A stretch of 64,000 nt of DNA, from NCBI RefSeq assembly GCF_900112845.1, contig NZ_FONG01000006.1, positions 62,001 through 126,000 of the forward strand, read 5' to 3'. Shown here piece after piece: positions 48,701-57,911 of the stretch. The notes beneath the pieces are model-generated. The model was not told the origin of the DNA. It saw only the letters and a program-made list of their open reading frames with translations, and searched no databases. Position numbers and translations under genes: made by a program. This DNA is from Actinacidiphila alni. GTDB taxonomy: Bacteria > Actinomycetota > Actinomycetes > Streptomycetales > Streptomycetaceae. Each line of letters starts with the position of its first letter. Within the stretch, counting starts at the first letter, position 1.

Positions 48701-51700
48701 GGACGGCTGGCGGAATCTGGTGGACTCCGTCGAACAGGCCCGCCGGAGCGGCGATCCGGATCTCCTGGACAGCCATCTTCGTGAGTACACCAACTTCGTC
48801 GAGAACCACACCTCGCCCGACCGCCTCACCGGCCAGGACGCCCCCCAGCCCTACCATCCGGACGTCGAGCGCATACGGCGGCAGTTGCTGACCGACGGCG
48901 GTCCGGACTCCGACGCGTTGCGCTCCCAACTGACCGAGGCGCAGCAACTCGCCGACTTCCAGGACCGGATCGACCGGCTCCGGCAGGAACCGCCCGGTGG
49001 CGACGGCACGCCCCCCGCCGATCGCCCGGAGCCCCCGCCCACCGACGACGCGCTGCTCGACCGCCTCCGCGACCTGAACGAGAACGACCCCCACGAGCGG
49101 CTGCTGACGCAGTGGCTCGACGCGACCGACGACCCCGCCGATGCCGCGCGTGTCATCCAGGACCTGCACGACTACCGGGACCAACGCGGCCTCGAACAGC
49201 GGCTCCAGGACCTCCGGACCCCGACCGGTCCCGCGCCGCACACCGGGGACGGCGAGCCGGCCGGCGCGCGTCCGCACGAGGACGGGCCGCACGGCGACGG
49301 CCGGGAGGGGAACGGGTCCGGGGACCGCCATGTGCCGACGGAGGAGGAACTGCGCGACCGGCTCGCCGCGCTCGACCCCGACCGCCCGCGTCCGCACGAG
49401 GGCGAATCCGCCGAGGACGCCGCTCGCGCGCTGGACCGGCGCCTCGCAGAACAGAGCCGGGCGGAGGAGGAGTTGCGGCACCGGATCGACGGACTGCGGG
49501 AAGAGATCGACCGGGCGCAGGCGGATTACCACCAGGCGCTGCTGACGGGTAATCAGGGTGCGGCGGGCCAGGCGTCCCGGCATCTCGACGGCCTGCGCGA
49601 GCAGTTGGACCGGACACTGCCGTACGACGAACGCGCGTCGGACCTCCGGCGGGAGCTGGGCCAGGACATCCTGAACCAGCCGCACGACGCGGACCACCTC
49701 GGCCGGATCAGCGGCGGAGGGACGACGGCGGGGACCGCCACGGACGGTCCCGTACGGCACGGTCCGGTGACCGGGCAGCCGTCGACCGACCGGCCGACGC
49801 CCCATGAGCCGATGACCAACGGTCCGGCGACGCACGAGCCGACGACCGACCACCCGGTCACCGGCTCCGACGCCCGCACCGGCACCGGCAATCCGTCGAC
49901 GAGCCACGACACGCCGTCCCCGGACCGCACACCACCGACGCGGAATCCGTCGTCGCAGCCGGGCTCGGAACAGATGCCGCTCCAGGAACGGCCCCGCCCG
50001 GCCGAGCCCACCGGCGACGGTCTGCGCGGCCCCGAACGCGTCAGCGGCCCCGTCCCCGACACGCGCGGCCTGGACGAACTGCTCTCCCCGCCGCCGTCCC
50101 CGCAGGTCCACCGGCCGCCGACCATGGCGGTGGACCACACGCCGCGGTTCGTCGTGCGTTCCGGCTTCGACCAGCGCAGCTTCGACGTCGGCGGACAGCG
50201 TTACACCGACCTGACCGTCAAGGTCGCCTTCAATGCCGAGCACCTCGGCCCGCAGGAGGTCGCGGACGCCTGGAACCGGGCGCGGGAGGGCGTGGACACG
50301 TACTTCAACTCCCCCGGATACCGGCTGCCGGGCGGCGATCTTCTGCATGTCACCCTTGAACAGGCGGCGCCCGGCGAGCAGTCGCACCTGACCGTCAATC
50401 TGTCGCACGGCGACGGCAGCGGGCTGACGGACCAGCGGAACTGGACCACCGACGCACCGCCGATCACCTACGCGCACGAGATCGCCCACCAGTTGGGACT
50501 GCGTGACGAGTACCGGGAGCCGGACGGCTCCGGCCGCGCCTCGGTGCCGGGCGGTCTGCTCGGCAATTACCACGAGCCCGCCGAACACGGCCTTCCCCAG
50601 GGCGGGTTGGGGCAGCGCCACCTCGCCCTGCTGGGCGCGCTCACCGGTGGCGGAGGCGACGGCGTGCACCACGCGGGCACGGACACGGAGACGCAGACGC
50701 GCGGCGCCGACACCCACAGCGCCGCATGGCAGGACGCGCGTGCCGGAACCGCACCGGTCACCCGCAGCCACACATGGGTCGATCCCGTCTCCAACCCTCT
50801 TCAGGAACACACCCCGCCCCCGCACACCGCGCCACCGCACACCTCCGACACCCACACCGCCGAACCGGCCACCACCAACACGCACACCCCAGACACCCAC
50901 ACCGCCGACCCGGCCACCTCCGACACCACCACCCCCGTCCACGACCATCACCCCCCTGCGGAGGACATCGCGGACGACACCAGGGACGGCACCAGGGACG
51001 ATTCCGCGGACGACACCGCACCCGTCCCCGTCCCGGCGCCCGCCGACGGGCCCCGGGAAGGAAGCGGCGTCCTCACGGAGCCTCCCGAGGATCCTCCGGC
51101 GGGCGTCCTCGGGAACGATCCGCACCATGCCGCGCTGATCGGCAAGCGCATCGTGGAGGCGCCGGGCCCGGAGGCCGTCCGGGACGCCATCGTCCGCAGG
51201 CTCGGCGACGCGGCGCAGCACCCCGAGGTGGCGCAGCAGTTGAACGGCATGCTGGATCCCGCCAATTTCCGCAAGCAGTACCCGCGGATGGCGGACAACG
51301 GCTGGCGCTTCACGCTGTGGGCCGACGGCAAGGAGTTCGAGGTCAGGATCGGCGCGGACCTGACGCCGTGGCACCTCGACCCGGCGCACTCCCCGGCCAA
51401 GGAGAACGACGGCGACGGGCTGGAGTTCGGCTCCGGCGGGAGTCACGAGCCGCCGAAGGACAAGACTCAGCTCGTCGCCGCCGCGGCGGGGATCGACGTC
51501 AGCCCGAACATCCCGATTCCGGTCAATCCCCGCGTGACGGTGATCGTCGGCGGCAGCGGAAAACTGGGCGGCGTCACGACCGACGTCGAGACCACGGCGG
51601 CCACGAAGACCTCGACGGACGACGCGGTCAAGCTCACGTCGAAGACCGACAGTTACACCACCCAGGTGACGTTCGACGTGTCGGTGTCCGACAGCAAGGG

Positions 51701-54700
51701 CCGCCCGCTGACCGACGGGGGCGCCGCGGGCCCCCTCGGCGGTCGGATGCGCGCCGACGTGCCCCGTACCCGGCCCCCCGCCGACGGCGTGAACACCTGG
51801 CAGGGGTGGAACAGGCCCCCCGCCACCGCCACGGACTCCGGGCACAGCACCGCCACCGGCCACCCGCTGACCGCCACCGGCCTCGACGACGTCCGCACCG
51901 CCGTCTTCGACGCCCTGCCCGCGGAGAGCACGGTCGGCGGCAGCGCCCACCGTGACATCGTCGACTTCCTCGACCACGACCACGTCGTGAAGAACTTCGA
52001 GCAGGTGTCCAGCCGCGGCGGCCTGATCTCGGACCCGATCGAACTCTCCGACGGCAGCACCGCCCGTCTCACCCTGTCCGCGGCGCCGCAGGACACGACC
52101 GTGCTGCGCACCACCGACGCCACGACCACGGTCGGCACGTCCGCCGGCGGCGAGCAGGTACGGAACCGCTCGCAGACCAGCGGCTGGGGAGTCGGCGCCA
52201 GCCTCGGCGCCTCGGGACAGGTCCACAAGAACAACGACACCGGCGAGGCCACCTTCCTGACCGGGAGCGGCGGCTACTCCTACGGCCGGACGACGGCGCA
52301 CGGCGGCAAGAGCACGCACTCCCACGAGGCGGGCGGTTCCGTGGAGCGCACGTCCCCCGTCGACGTCGTCTCCACCCGCGTCCAGTGGCATGTGTCGCTG
52401 ACCCGGCAGCACTTCTCCCCCGGCGGCGACGGTCTGCGCGCGGTACGGACCGAGGAGATCACCGACCACACCCCTCCACCGCCGCCGCCGGACGGCGCCG
52501 TCGCGATCCCGATCGAGCCGCCGCACCGCGCGCCGACCGGCGACGTCGTGCGCGCCCTCCCGCGACCGGCCACGGCGGCGGAGCCGGTGACGGCCGCCCC
52601 GCCGGCGCCGCTGCCCGCGGACCGCCTGCGAGCGCCGGACACCGCACCGCGTGTCACCTTCTCCGACTTTCCCCACACGGAGCAGTTGGTCGACCACATC
52701 GTGGCGACCGCGCACCAGTCGGCTCCGGGACTGCTGCCGCCGCCCGAGGCCGTCCACCGTCCCGGTACGGGTACGGGTACGGGTACGGGTACGGGTACGG
52801 GTACAGGAACGGGAACAGGCACGGGAACGGCCACCGGTCCGCAGCCGCGCGTGACACCTCAAGCCCTGGAGAATCTGCGGCAGTTGCGAACGCAGCTCAC
52901 CGGTTCCCGGCTGCGCGGCGGCGGTCAGCAACTCCTCGACGGCACCTACCGCGTCAGCCTCGACAGTTCGCACCTTCCGCTGCTCAAGACGAAGACGTAC
53001 GACATCCTGGTCCGCGCCGGCCTCGGCCCGGGAGTGCACGAAGGCACCCAAGCCGTCACCGCCAAGGGCGCGTTCAAGCAGACGACGGCCAACGACCGCG
53101 CCATCACCGAGGCCGTCAAGCACACCGGAACCCTCACCGGAAACCTGCGCGGCTCGCTCGACCACACCTCGTACAACCAGGGCTTCCTCAATCTCAACGG
53201 CGAAGGCAGCCTCGCGCCGTCGAAGAACGTCACGGTGAGCGACAGCATCGAGGTGAAGCGGACCTTCAGCGTCACGGGAGACCAGGACCGCTCCACCCAT
53301 CCCGTCACGTACGACACGCTCCTCGTGCCCAGGACCGGCGATCACCCGGCCGAGGGCTTCCCCGCGCTCGCGGGCGAGCCGCACCACAACGAGATCCGGC
53401 GGCTCGACACTGGCGGCAGCGTGTCCGTGGGCGTGACCAGGACCAGGAACGACGCGGACGTGCCGAGGACGCTGGACGTGACGGCGACCGGTCTGCCCGC
53501 CCACCACTTCGTCCAGCGCGTCGACGGACGCGACGGTCTCAAGAACGCCATGGAGGAGTCGCTCAAGAGCGCCTTCACCACCCGCCACGACGACTCGCGC
53601 GTCTCGCTCCGGCCGGACACGCCCGATCTGCACGACGTCGTCACGTCGTTCGCCTCGCAGGACAGCGCACGCGACCTGGTCTCCTCCTCGCACGCGGGAT
53701 GGCGCAACACCGCGGAGCAGCACGTCGGTTCCGGCCGGCACCGGGACGCCGTCGGCCTGTCGGTGCGCACCCGCTTCGGCCGGCTGACGTACGAGCACAC
53801 GCTCGCGGGCGACGGCAAGCTCGAACTCGAGACCACCGCGGGCGTCTCGGCGAAGACCCAGGGCAAGACCGCCGTGGGCGGAAAGGGCGGCGTCGGGGGC
53901 GACTTCGGCCGTTTCCCGAGCGCGCCCAAGGACCCGCACGTCTCCTCGTACCAGATCCGGGGCGGGGTGCGGGCCAAGGGCGGCTACGGGGGGAACACCG
54001 CCGAATCCGTCAAGCACACGGCCACCTCCAACCTCAAGACCGGTCGCACCGGCTCTCTGCACGTCTACTCGGCAGAGGTCAGGACGACCGTCCAGGGCCA
54101 TGTGACCGACGCGGGCGGCAGCGTCACGTACGGCGATCCGCAGACCGCCACCCAGCACGTACGCCTGCTGCTGTCCGACGACGACGTACGCTCCCTCACC
54201 GGCCCGCGGCCTGCGGCCGATCCGCCGCCGCAGCGCCGGGCGGTGCCGCTGGAGGACGGGCACAGCGCCGGCACCCGGATCGAATTCCCGTCGACGGACG
54301 CGATCCACCGGGAGATCGACCGCCAGTTGCGCGGCGACACCCGCCCGCCCGACGAGGAGGCGCGCCCGGACCTCGACCGGATTCCCGTCGAGGCGCTGCC
54401 GTTCGCCGACCTCATCACCCCGGACGTCCTGTCGTCCCGCTACGACGAACTCGTCAGCACGGGCATCCTGGTGCACGCGGTGCACAACTGGCGTGGTATG
54501 CGCACCGTGACACAGGTGCTGGTCAAAGGTACGCCCGAGGGCTGGCACGACGACGGCCGGCGGATCACGTCGGACGCGACGCGCAAGGTGTCCTCGGCCG
54601 ACGAGGTCACGGGCGACCGCGGCCACAACCACTCGTGGGGCGGGGACGGCAACGTACGCGTCTCCTATCGCGCGCCCGCCGACCAGGCCCACCTGAACAA

Positions 54701-56633
54701 TGTGACGTACGCCGCCACCGGGAGTTCCGAGGCGTCGGGGAACGACTCGCACGCGGCGGCCCAGAAGAACAAGGTCGAGTACAAAACGCCGTTCAAGGGC
54801 GACCAGCACCGGTTCAGTACCCGTATGACCTTCGACGTCACGGCCACCCGCCGCAATCCGGCCGGACGTTTCACCAACCTCCCGGCGCCGCGCCCGGTCC
54901 GGCTCGACGGCGATGTCGTCGGATGGGTTCCCGAGTCGATGACGACGACCGGTCCGGTGACCGCTCACGACGCCGTGACCCATCCCGGGACCGGGACGGC
55001 CACGGGTACCGACGCCGGAACCGGAACCGGGACAGGGACAGGGACCGGACGGCACCAGCCGCCCGCGTCCGCCGAGAACGGCATCGAGCTGGGGCCCGTC
55101 CGCGGCGGCACCCCCGAACAACAGGCCCAGTGGCGAGCCGACTTCGGCTCGGGTCACGAGCTGATCGGCGTCACGCACCCCGAGCGGCTCCTCGACAGCG
55201 GACGGGAGTTGCTCAGGACGCCGCGGCCGTGGGGGCCGGGACCGCTCGGCCGGCTGGGGTCGGTGAGTTCGACGATGCTCGACTCGGCCACCGGGGCGGT
55301 CGGGCACGCCGCGTGGAGCCTGACGCCCGAAGCGGCACGCCGGCACCTCGACACGTACATCCACCCGCCGAACGTGGCCCCCGGCCATCGGCAGTACCAC
55401 GACCAGACCCTGCCGCTCTCCGAGCAGGTGGCCCTCCGGCAGGCCCTCTCGGAACCGGTTCTCCAGGCCGTCTTCCACGACCTCAAGGACTCCGGGACCG
55501 GCTACCGCACCGTCCCGATCGGACAGGACGGCAGCACGGGGCTCCAGGTGACGATGCGTCCGACCGGCGACGCGCAGGTGATCACGCGCCGCCAGGACGC
55601 ACAGGACCAGATCACCGTGACGGCCGAGAGCTCGCTGACCCCGGGATCGGGAAGAGGGTTGTCCTACAGCATCACGCCCATGGACGTCTCCTTCCTGACC
55701 AGGAATCCGAACTGGACGATTCCGGTGGCCCCGCTGAATGCCGTGCAGATCAGCAGGGACCAGTCCTTCCCCGGTGACTCCTCGGTGACCTCGGCGCCCG
55801 GCGTCCCGGGCCGCACCCTTCCGCCCCGGGCCGTGCCGCACGATCTCACCGGCGACAAGCCCGGCGAGGGCGCCACGAAGGGGACCCAGGTACTCGTGCG
55901 CCAGCCCGTCGAGATCACCGTGCGCAAGTACGACTCCGGTGGCGCGTACGGCGGCACGGTCACCACGGAGCACCACATCTCGTACTGGAGGACGGAGCAG
56001 CCGGCCGCCGATCCCGGCGACGCGGTCACGGTTCCCGGGACGGACGCCGTCGTCGTCGACGGCGGCGGCGGCGACACTCCGCAGCACGCTCCCGAGGTTC
56101 CGGTGGCCCCGGCAGTCCCGGTGGTCCCCACGACCGGCGCGCCGGTCGCGCGCTGGGACCTGCCGGCCGACGGGACCGGGAGTGACGGCGGTCCGTCGTT
56201 GAGCCGGCCCCAGACCGAATGGCTGCGGCAGCGGGCGGCCGATGTGGCCGATCAGGTGGTGGCCGCCGTCCGCGGCGGCCGGCCGGTGCCGACCGTCGCG
56301 ATCCGGGCGCAGAGCCTGGTCGAGACGGGTGGCGCGCCGCACTTCGGGAAGTCGCTGGCGCTCTCCCGCCTCCGCGCGGACGCCGCCGCGGCCGTCTTCG
56401 ACGGTGCCCTGGCGTCCGCTCTGGCCACGCTCGGCGCGGACGGGCCGCCGGTGCCCGCGGTGACGGTCGAGACGATCGCGGGACCGGCGGCCGTATGGCC
56501 TCCCGCCGCGTCCGGGGAAGGGCCCGCGAACGGCATCTCCGTCGTGCTGACGCGGGCCCCGGGGATCCCGGTGCCGGCCGGTCCCGCGCCGCACGACGTC
56601 GGCCGATCCGTCGCCGGTCCGGCGTCAGGATGA
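45765..56633 (+). CDS. Giant T7SS substrate, 3622 aa: WXG100-like head, metzincin-like site, beta-rich C-terminal half
   Basis: GTG 45765 overlaps the preceding WXG100 stop. Residues 1-270 are a CpnT/WXG100-like N-terminal domain: LPPELGWVARLAVGTSWPKG, a helical bundle, then Gly-rich membrane-like helices (about 105-240). Residues about 270-900 are Pro/Thr/Gly-rich. Residues about 900-1450 are charged, partly coiled-coil. Around residues 1450-1640 lies a domain with HEIAHQLGLRDEY (1571-1583), fitting HExxHxxGxxD of metzincin proteases such as snapalysin. From about 1780 to 3450 the protein has repeated beta-rich blocks, for example TTQVTFDVSVSDSKGRP, separated by Gly-Thr tracts. The last 140 residues form an alpha/beta domain (WLRQRAADVADQVVAAVRGG). 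No classical toxin domain is recognised at the C-terminus. Function is likely at the cell surface or against other cells. Confidence 0.85.
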   Translation: MSINLPPELGWVARLAVGTSWPKGDEDKLRELGLAWDEAAQALAAISREISPATRGVLNNIGGSVAEEFSSFVRQLQKNVPEMATGAGQLGALGKNTGVQLEYAKYMILVQLVWLAAEIAQLAFWAPEAIPAMITSVRLIVQMLLRRLLTSIATGVGMMLGMDAVIQSIQMLKGDRTSWSVENTVDAIIGGAISGGISGLGFGLGGAFVPKFTGSLIGKGIIGGVTGLAGTAATNAAFHSGEPEDLAFGAAAGALGSLGGGGRRRGGGGDDTHVDDLHLHLPDTMDLPDPGGLKPPTFDIGGAGDFGGSKGVGGTDGFGGTDGVGGTGTPPGTSRSAVLGDGEHLAVDHPADAPATSTDSAAPPAVAPPGSTGDGFVPTESGPTDLVGGRHGSVDLPADTAGGPVTTSPATAVPTGGDTRQRGATGSGGGHAAPGGHDVNARAEAPVTDRPAPTRSEASSGTRTGGGGESTVPVAPVTSAASVAPAGPDTVGHSGSGRGDGPAVDSHAAPPAPPAELRDFTTEFTAHGDTAPRPETVSAPETVSAPQPAAAPAASGTPTTTSGHGGGSTATAPPPRTDAPHGGEEVAPRAPRPVTSVTGGNDAPAVHGAPAGGPNVGHTVGGGGESVRTPPAATATSGAPDVRTTAPSTPPPGVPTAHSTPVGQAPPHTVESSAPPVTHGGPDTPVAAPVPHPVTSPTGPVTHAPAATGSTPPPSHAFPEVPTHAPGTPAPQTATPAFPEVPTHAPATPTPQTAALREVPTHTPVTPAPTGATALPDVPTHGPESSVVVHAPADPATHDVPEFPAVPTHVPGGGTGEVGVLGDGSGNGPAGHDGTQTPLDSGGSQHGTSNGPGRTTAEDLANLPSPPHDLPVPGGAGHPLGDAPDAPTAPPVSPLVHVGPRVDALDRAGRAAGMPGDLREQYRDAIGRAADKGDLSGVTRGLSQFRDHVNLSSVNQRYEAFRKHSGAGFDAIDAPESSRDGWRNLVDSVEQARRSGDPDLLDSHLREYTNFVENHTSPDRLTGQDAPQPYHPDVERIRRQLLTDGGPDSDALRSQLTEAQQLADFQDRIDRLRQEPPGGDGTPPADRPEPPPTDDALLDRLRDLNENDPHERLLTQWLDATDDPADAARVIQDLHDYRDQRGLEQRLQDLRTPTGPAPHTGDGEPAGARPHEDGPHGDGREGNGSGDRHVPTEEELRDRLAALDPDRPRPHEGESAEDAARALDRRLAEQSRAEEELRHRIDGLREEIDRAQADYHQALLTGNQGAAGQASRHLDGLREQLDRTLPYDERASDLRRELGQDILNQPHDADHLGRISGGGTTAGTATDGPVRHGPVTGQPSTDRPTPHEPMTNGPATHEPTTDHPVTGSDARTGTGNPSTSHDTPSPDRTPPTRNPSSQPGSEQMPLQERPRPAEPTGDGLRGPERVSGPVPDTRGLDELLSPPPSPQVHRPPTMAVDHTPRFVVRSGFDQRSFDVGGQRYTDLTVKVAFNAEHLGPQEVADAWNRAREGVDTYFNSPGYRLPGGDLLHVTLEQAAPGEQSHLTVNLSHGDGSGLTDQRNWTTDAPPITYAHEIAHQLGLRDEYREPDGSGRASVPGGLLGNYHEPAEHGLPQGGLGQRHLALLGALTGGGGDGVHHAGTDTETQTRGADTHSAAWQDARAGTAPVTRSHTWVDPVSNPLQEHTPPPHTAPPHTSDTHTAEPATTNTHTPDTHTADPATSDTTTPVHDHHPPAEDIADDTRDGTRDDSADDTAPVPVPAPADGPREGSGVLTEPPEDPPAGVLGNDPHHAALIGKRIVEAPGPEAVRDAIVRRLGDAAQHPEVAQQLNGMLDPANFRKQYPRMADNGWRFTLWADGKEFEVRIGADLTPWHLDPAHSPAKENDGDGLEFGSGGSHEPPKDKTQLVAAAAGIDVSPNIPIPVNPRVTVIVGGSGKLGGVTTDVETTAATKTSTDDAVKLTSKTDSYTTQVTFDVSVSDSKGRPLTDGGAAGPLGGRMRADVPRTRPPADGVNTWQGWNRPPATATDSGHSTATGHPLTATGLDDVRTAVFDALPAESTVGGSAHRDIVDFLDHDHVVKNFEQVSSRGGLISDPIELSDGSTARLTLSAAPQDTTVLRTTDATTTVGTSAGGEQVRNRSQTSGWGVGASLGASGQVHKNNDTGEATFLTGSGGYSYGRTTAHGGKSTHSHEAGGSVERTSPVDVVSTRVQWHVSLTRQHFSPGGDGLRAVRTEEITDHTPPPPPPDGAVAIPIEPPHRAPTGDVVRALPRPATAAEPVTAAPPAPLPADRLRAPDTAPRVTFSDFPHTEQLVDHIVATAHQSAPGLLPPPEAVHRPGTGTGTGTGTGTGTGTGTGTGTATGPQPRVTPQALENLRQLRTQLTGSRLRGGGQQLLDGTYRVSLDSSHLPLLKTKTYDILVRAGLGPGVHEGTQAVTAKGAFKQTTANDRAITEAVKHTGTLTGNLRGSLDHTSYNQGFLNLNGEGSLAPSKNVTVSDSIEVKRTFSVTGDQDRSTHPVTYDTLLVPRTGDHPAEGFPALAGEPHHNEIRRLDTGGSVSVGVTRTRNDADVPRTLDVTATGLPAHHFVQRVDGRDGLKNAMEESLKSAFTTRHDDSRVSLRPDTPDLHDVVTSFASQDSARDLVSSSHAGWRNTAEQHVGSGRHRDAVGLSVRTRFGRLTYEHTLAGDGKLELETTAGVSAKTQGKTAVGGKGGVGGDFGRFPSAPKDPHVSSYQIRGGVRAKGGYGGNTAESVKHTATSNLKTGRTGSLHVYSAEVRTTVQGHVTDAGGSVTYGDPQTATQHVRLLLSDDDVRSLTGPRPAADPPPQRRAVPLEDGHSAGTRIEFPSTDAIHREIDRQLRGDTRPPDEEARPDLDRIPVEALPFADLITPDVLSSRYDELVSTGILVHAVHNWRGMRTVTQVLVKGTPEGWHDDGRRITSDATRKVSSADEVTGDRGHNHSWGGDGNVRVSYRAPADQAHLNNVTYAATGSSEASGNDSHAAAQKNKVEYKTPFKGDQHRFSTRMTFDVTATRRNPAGRFTNLPAPRPVRLDGDVVGWVPESMTTTGPVTAHDAVTHPGTGTATGTDAGTGTGTGTGTGRHQPPASAENGIELGPVRGGTPEQQAQWRADFGSGHELIGVTHPERLLDSGRELLRTPRPWGPGPLGRLGSVSSTMLDSATGAVGHAAWSLTPEAARRHLDTYIHPPNVAPGHRQYHDQTLPLSEQVALRQALSEPVLQAVFHDLKDSGTGYRTVPIGQDGSTGLQVTMRPTGDAQVITRRQDAQDQITVTAESSLTPGSGRGLSYSITPMDVSFLTRNPNWTIPVAPLNAVQISRDQSFPGDSSVTSAPGVPGRTLPPRAVPHDLTGDKPGEGATKGTQVLVRQPVEITVRKYDSGGAYGGTVTTEHHISYWRTEQPAADPGDAVTVPGTDAVVVDGGGGDTPQHAPEVPVAPAVPVVPTTGAPVARWDLPADGTGSDGGPSLSRPQTEWLRQRAADVADQVVAAVRGGRPVPTVAIRAQSLVETGGAPHFGKSLALSRLRADAAAAVFDGALASALATLGADGPPVPAVTVETIAGPAAVWPPAASGEGPANGISVVLTRAPGIPVPAGPAPHDVGRSVAGPASG
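52764..52829 (+). repeat. Gly-Thr codon repeat tract in the giant gene
   Basis: Eleven consecutive Gly-Thr codon pairs, of which the first five are the perfect hexamer GGTACG. It separates two beta-rich blocks. A related, less regular Gly-Thr tract is at about 54990-55050. Such tracts can change length by slippage without breaking the frame. Confidence 0.95.
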
Positions 56634-56786
56634 GCGCCTGCTCCAGGACCCGGCGGCCGTTTCCGAATGGCGTGCCGTGCCGCACACCGCACCCCCCCGC
56701 TCGTGGAGGACTTCCGGGGCGTGTGCCACCTGCTCCGGCCCCTCGGCACCGCCGCCGGAGGCTGACGAGCCGCACTGTGCCAGGGG

Positions 56787-57911
56787 TCACTCGAAAAACT
56801 TGAGGCCGTATCCCGTATTGCTCGTTGCGCCGGGGACGTTAGCGCGGGTGTAGGTGGTGCTGCCCCACCACACGGCTGTTCCGGTGTACCAGACGCGGTT
56901 GGACCAGGAGTAGGCGGTGCCTTTGGGCACGGCATGGAACATGGTGGGGAACCTGTTCCCGGACGGCGGACTGGAGTTGATGTCGCCGTTGGGCAGGACG
57001 AAGCTGTGGCTGCCGGGGCCGTTGACGTAAAGGGTGGGGTCCCAACCGGACATCATCGTGGCGGCGTGCGAGCCGAACAGGCAGCCGTTGGACTTGTACC
57101 AGTCCCACACGTACGTGGGGTCACCGCCGGCCCGCAGCCGCAGATCGGCCATGCAGTACTGGTCGCTCCAGCTGCCGTTGGCCGAATAGACGATGTGCAG
57201 CTGCCCGTTGGGATCCTTGATCGCGGCCGGCGCCTCGTTGATGTACGGATTGCCGACCACACGCTCCCAGCTCTCACGCGGCTGGGAAATGATGAAACGG
57301 GCACCGGTCGGCGTGGTGGGGCTGCTCATCCGGGCGAGGTAGAGATTCTGCTCGACATTGGTGTCACCCGCCCAGCCGGACCACACGAACCAGCGCTGCC
57401 CGTTGAAAGTGAAGAGATTACCGTCGATGGCCCACTTGTCGTCCGGCAGCGCCAGCTTGACGGCGGCACCGTAACCACTGTCGGCGCTGGCCGAACTGAT
57501 CACATACATACGGTGGGCCGCACCGGTACCGGCCGTGAAGTAGATGTAGTAACGGCCGCCGTCGACCACGATCTCCGGCGCCCACACCTCCCCCCGCCCC
57601 GCCGTGTCCGACCAGACCTTCTTCGCAGTCGCGGACGCCACTCCGCTCAGGGTCGACGACTGCCGCACGATGATGCCGCCCTGTGCGGACTTCACGGCGA
57701 TATAGGTGGTTCCGACCTTGATCACACTGGGATCCGCGCCTTTGACGCCGGTCGAACTCTGCGGGACGGCCACGTGCGCACTCTGCGGGACGGCCACATG
57801 CGCAGCCGGGGGCGTCGCCCGGGCGGCATCCGGCAGTGCGAGTGACAGCGGGACGGCGCATGCGCCGACCAGGGCAAGCACGCCAAATTTCAACGACTTG
57901 AAGGATTTCAC
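56787..57911 (-). CDS. Secreted glycoside hydrolase family 43 protein
   Basis: A 374-residue secreted protein. Although the frame is open to 58058, the GTG at 57911, with GGAAGG five bases upstream, starts a proper signal peptide KSFKSLKFGVLALVGACAV...PDAARA. The five-bladed beta-propeller shows the expected acids: general base Asp60 in GADPSVIKVG, the blade motif VWAPEIV, Asp in WAIDGNLF (pKa modulator) and the general acid Glu in YINEAPAAI. GH43 enzymes release arabinose or xylose from plant polysaccharides; no carbohydrate-binding module is attached. An 8-residue tandem repeat AHVAVPQS lies just after the signal peptide. It converges with the giant T7SS gene. Confidence 0.85.
   Translation of the reverse strand: MKSFKSLKFGVLALVGACAVPLSLALPDAARATPPAAHVAVPQSAHVAVPQSSTGVKGADPSVIKVGTTYIAVKSAQGGIIVRQSSTLSGVASATAKKVWSDTAGRGEVWAPEIVVDGGRYYIYFTAGTGAAHRMYVISSASADSGYGAAVKLALPDDKWAIDGNLFTFNGQRWFVWSGWAGDTNVEQNLYLARMSSPTTPTGARFIISQPRESWERVVGNPYINEAPAAIKDPNGQLHIVYSANGSWSDQYCMADLRLRAGGDPTYVWDWYKSNGCLFGSHAATMMSGWDPTLYVNGPGSHSFVLPNGDINSSPPSGNRFPTMFHAVPKGTAYSWSNRVWYTGTAVWWGSTTYTRANVPGATSNTGYGLKFFE
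57757..57804. repeat. 24-bp tandem duplication after the GH43 signal peptide
   Basis: 57757-57780 is repeated at 57781-57804 with one mismatch (G/A). It encodes AHVAVPQS twice in the linker of the secreted glycosidase and looks like a recent slippage event. Confidence 0.9.

Noticed and set aside
52764-52829. GGTACG hexamer tract as a CRISPR-like or telomere-like array
   Set aside because: It has no spacers and lies in frame within the giant protein, where it codes for Gly-Thr pairs.
48441-56594. A 2717-codon open frame on the minus strand opposite the giant T7SS gene
   Set aside because: In very GC-rich genes with G/C third positions the antisense frame lacks stop codons. Its composition (Arg/Val/Gly/Asp-rich, no domains) is that of an antisense shadow.
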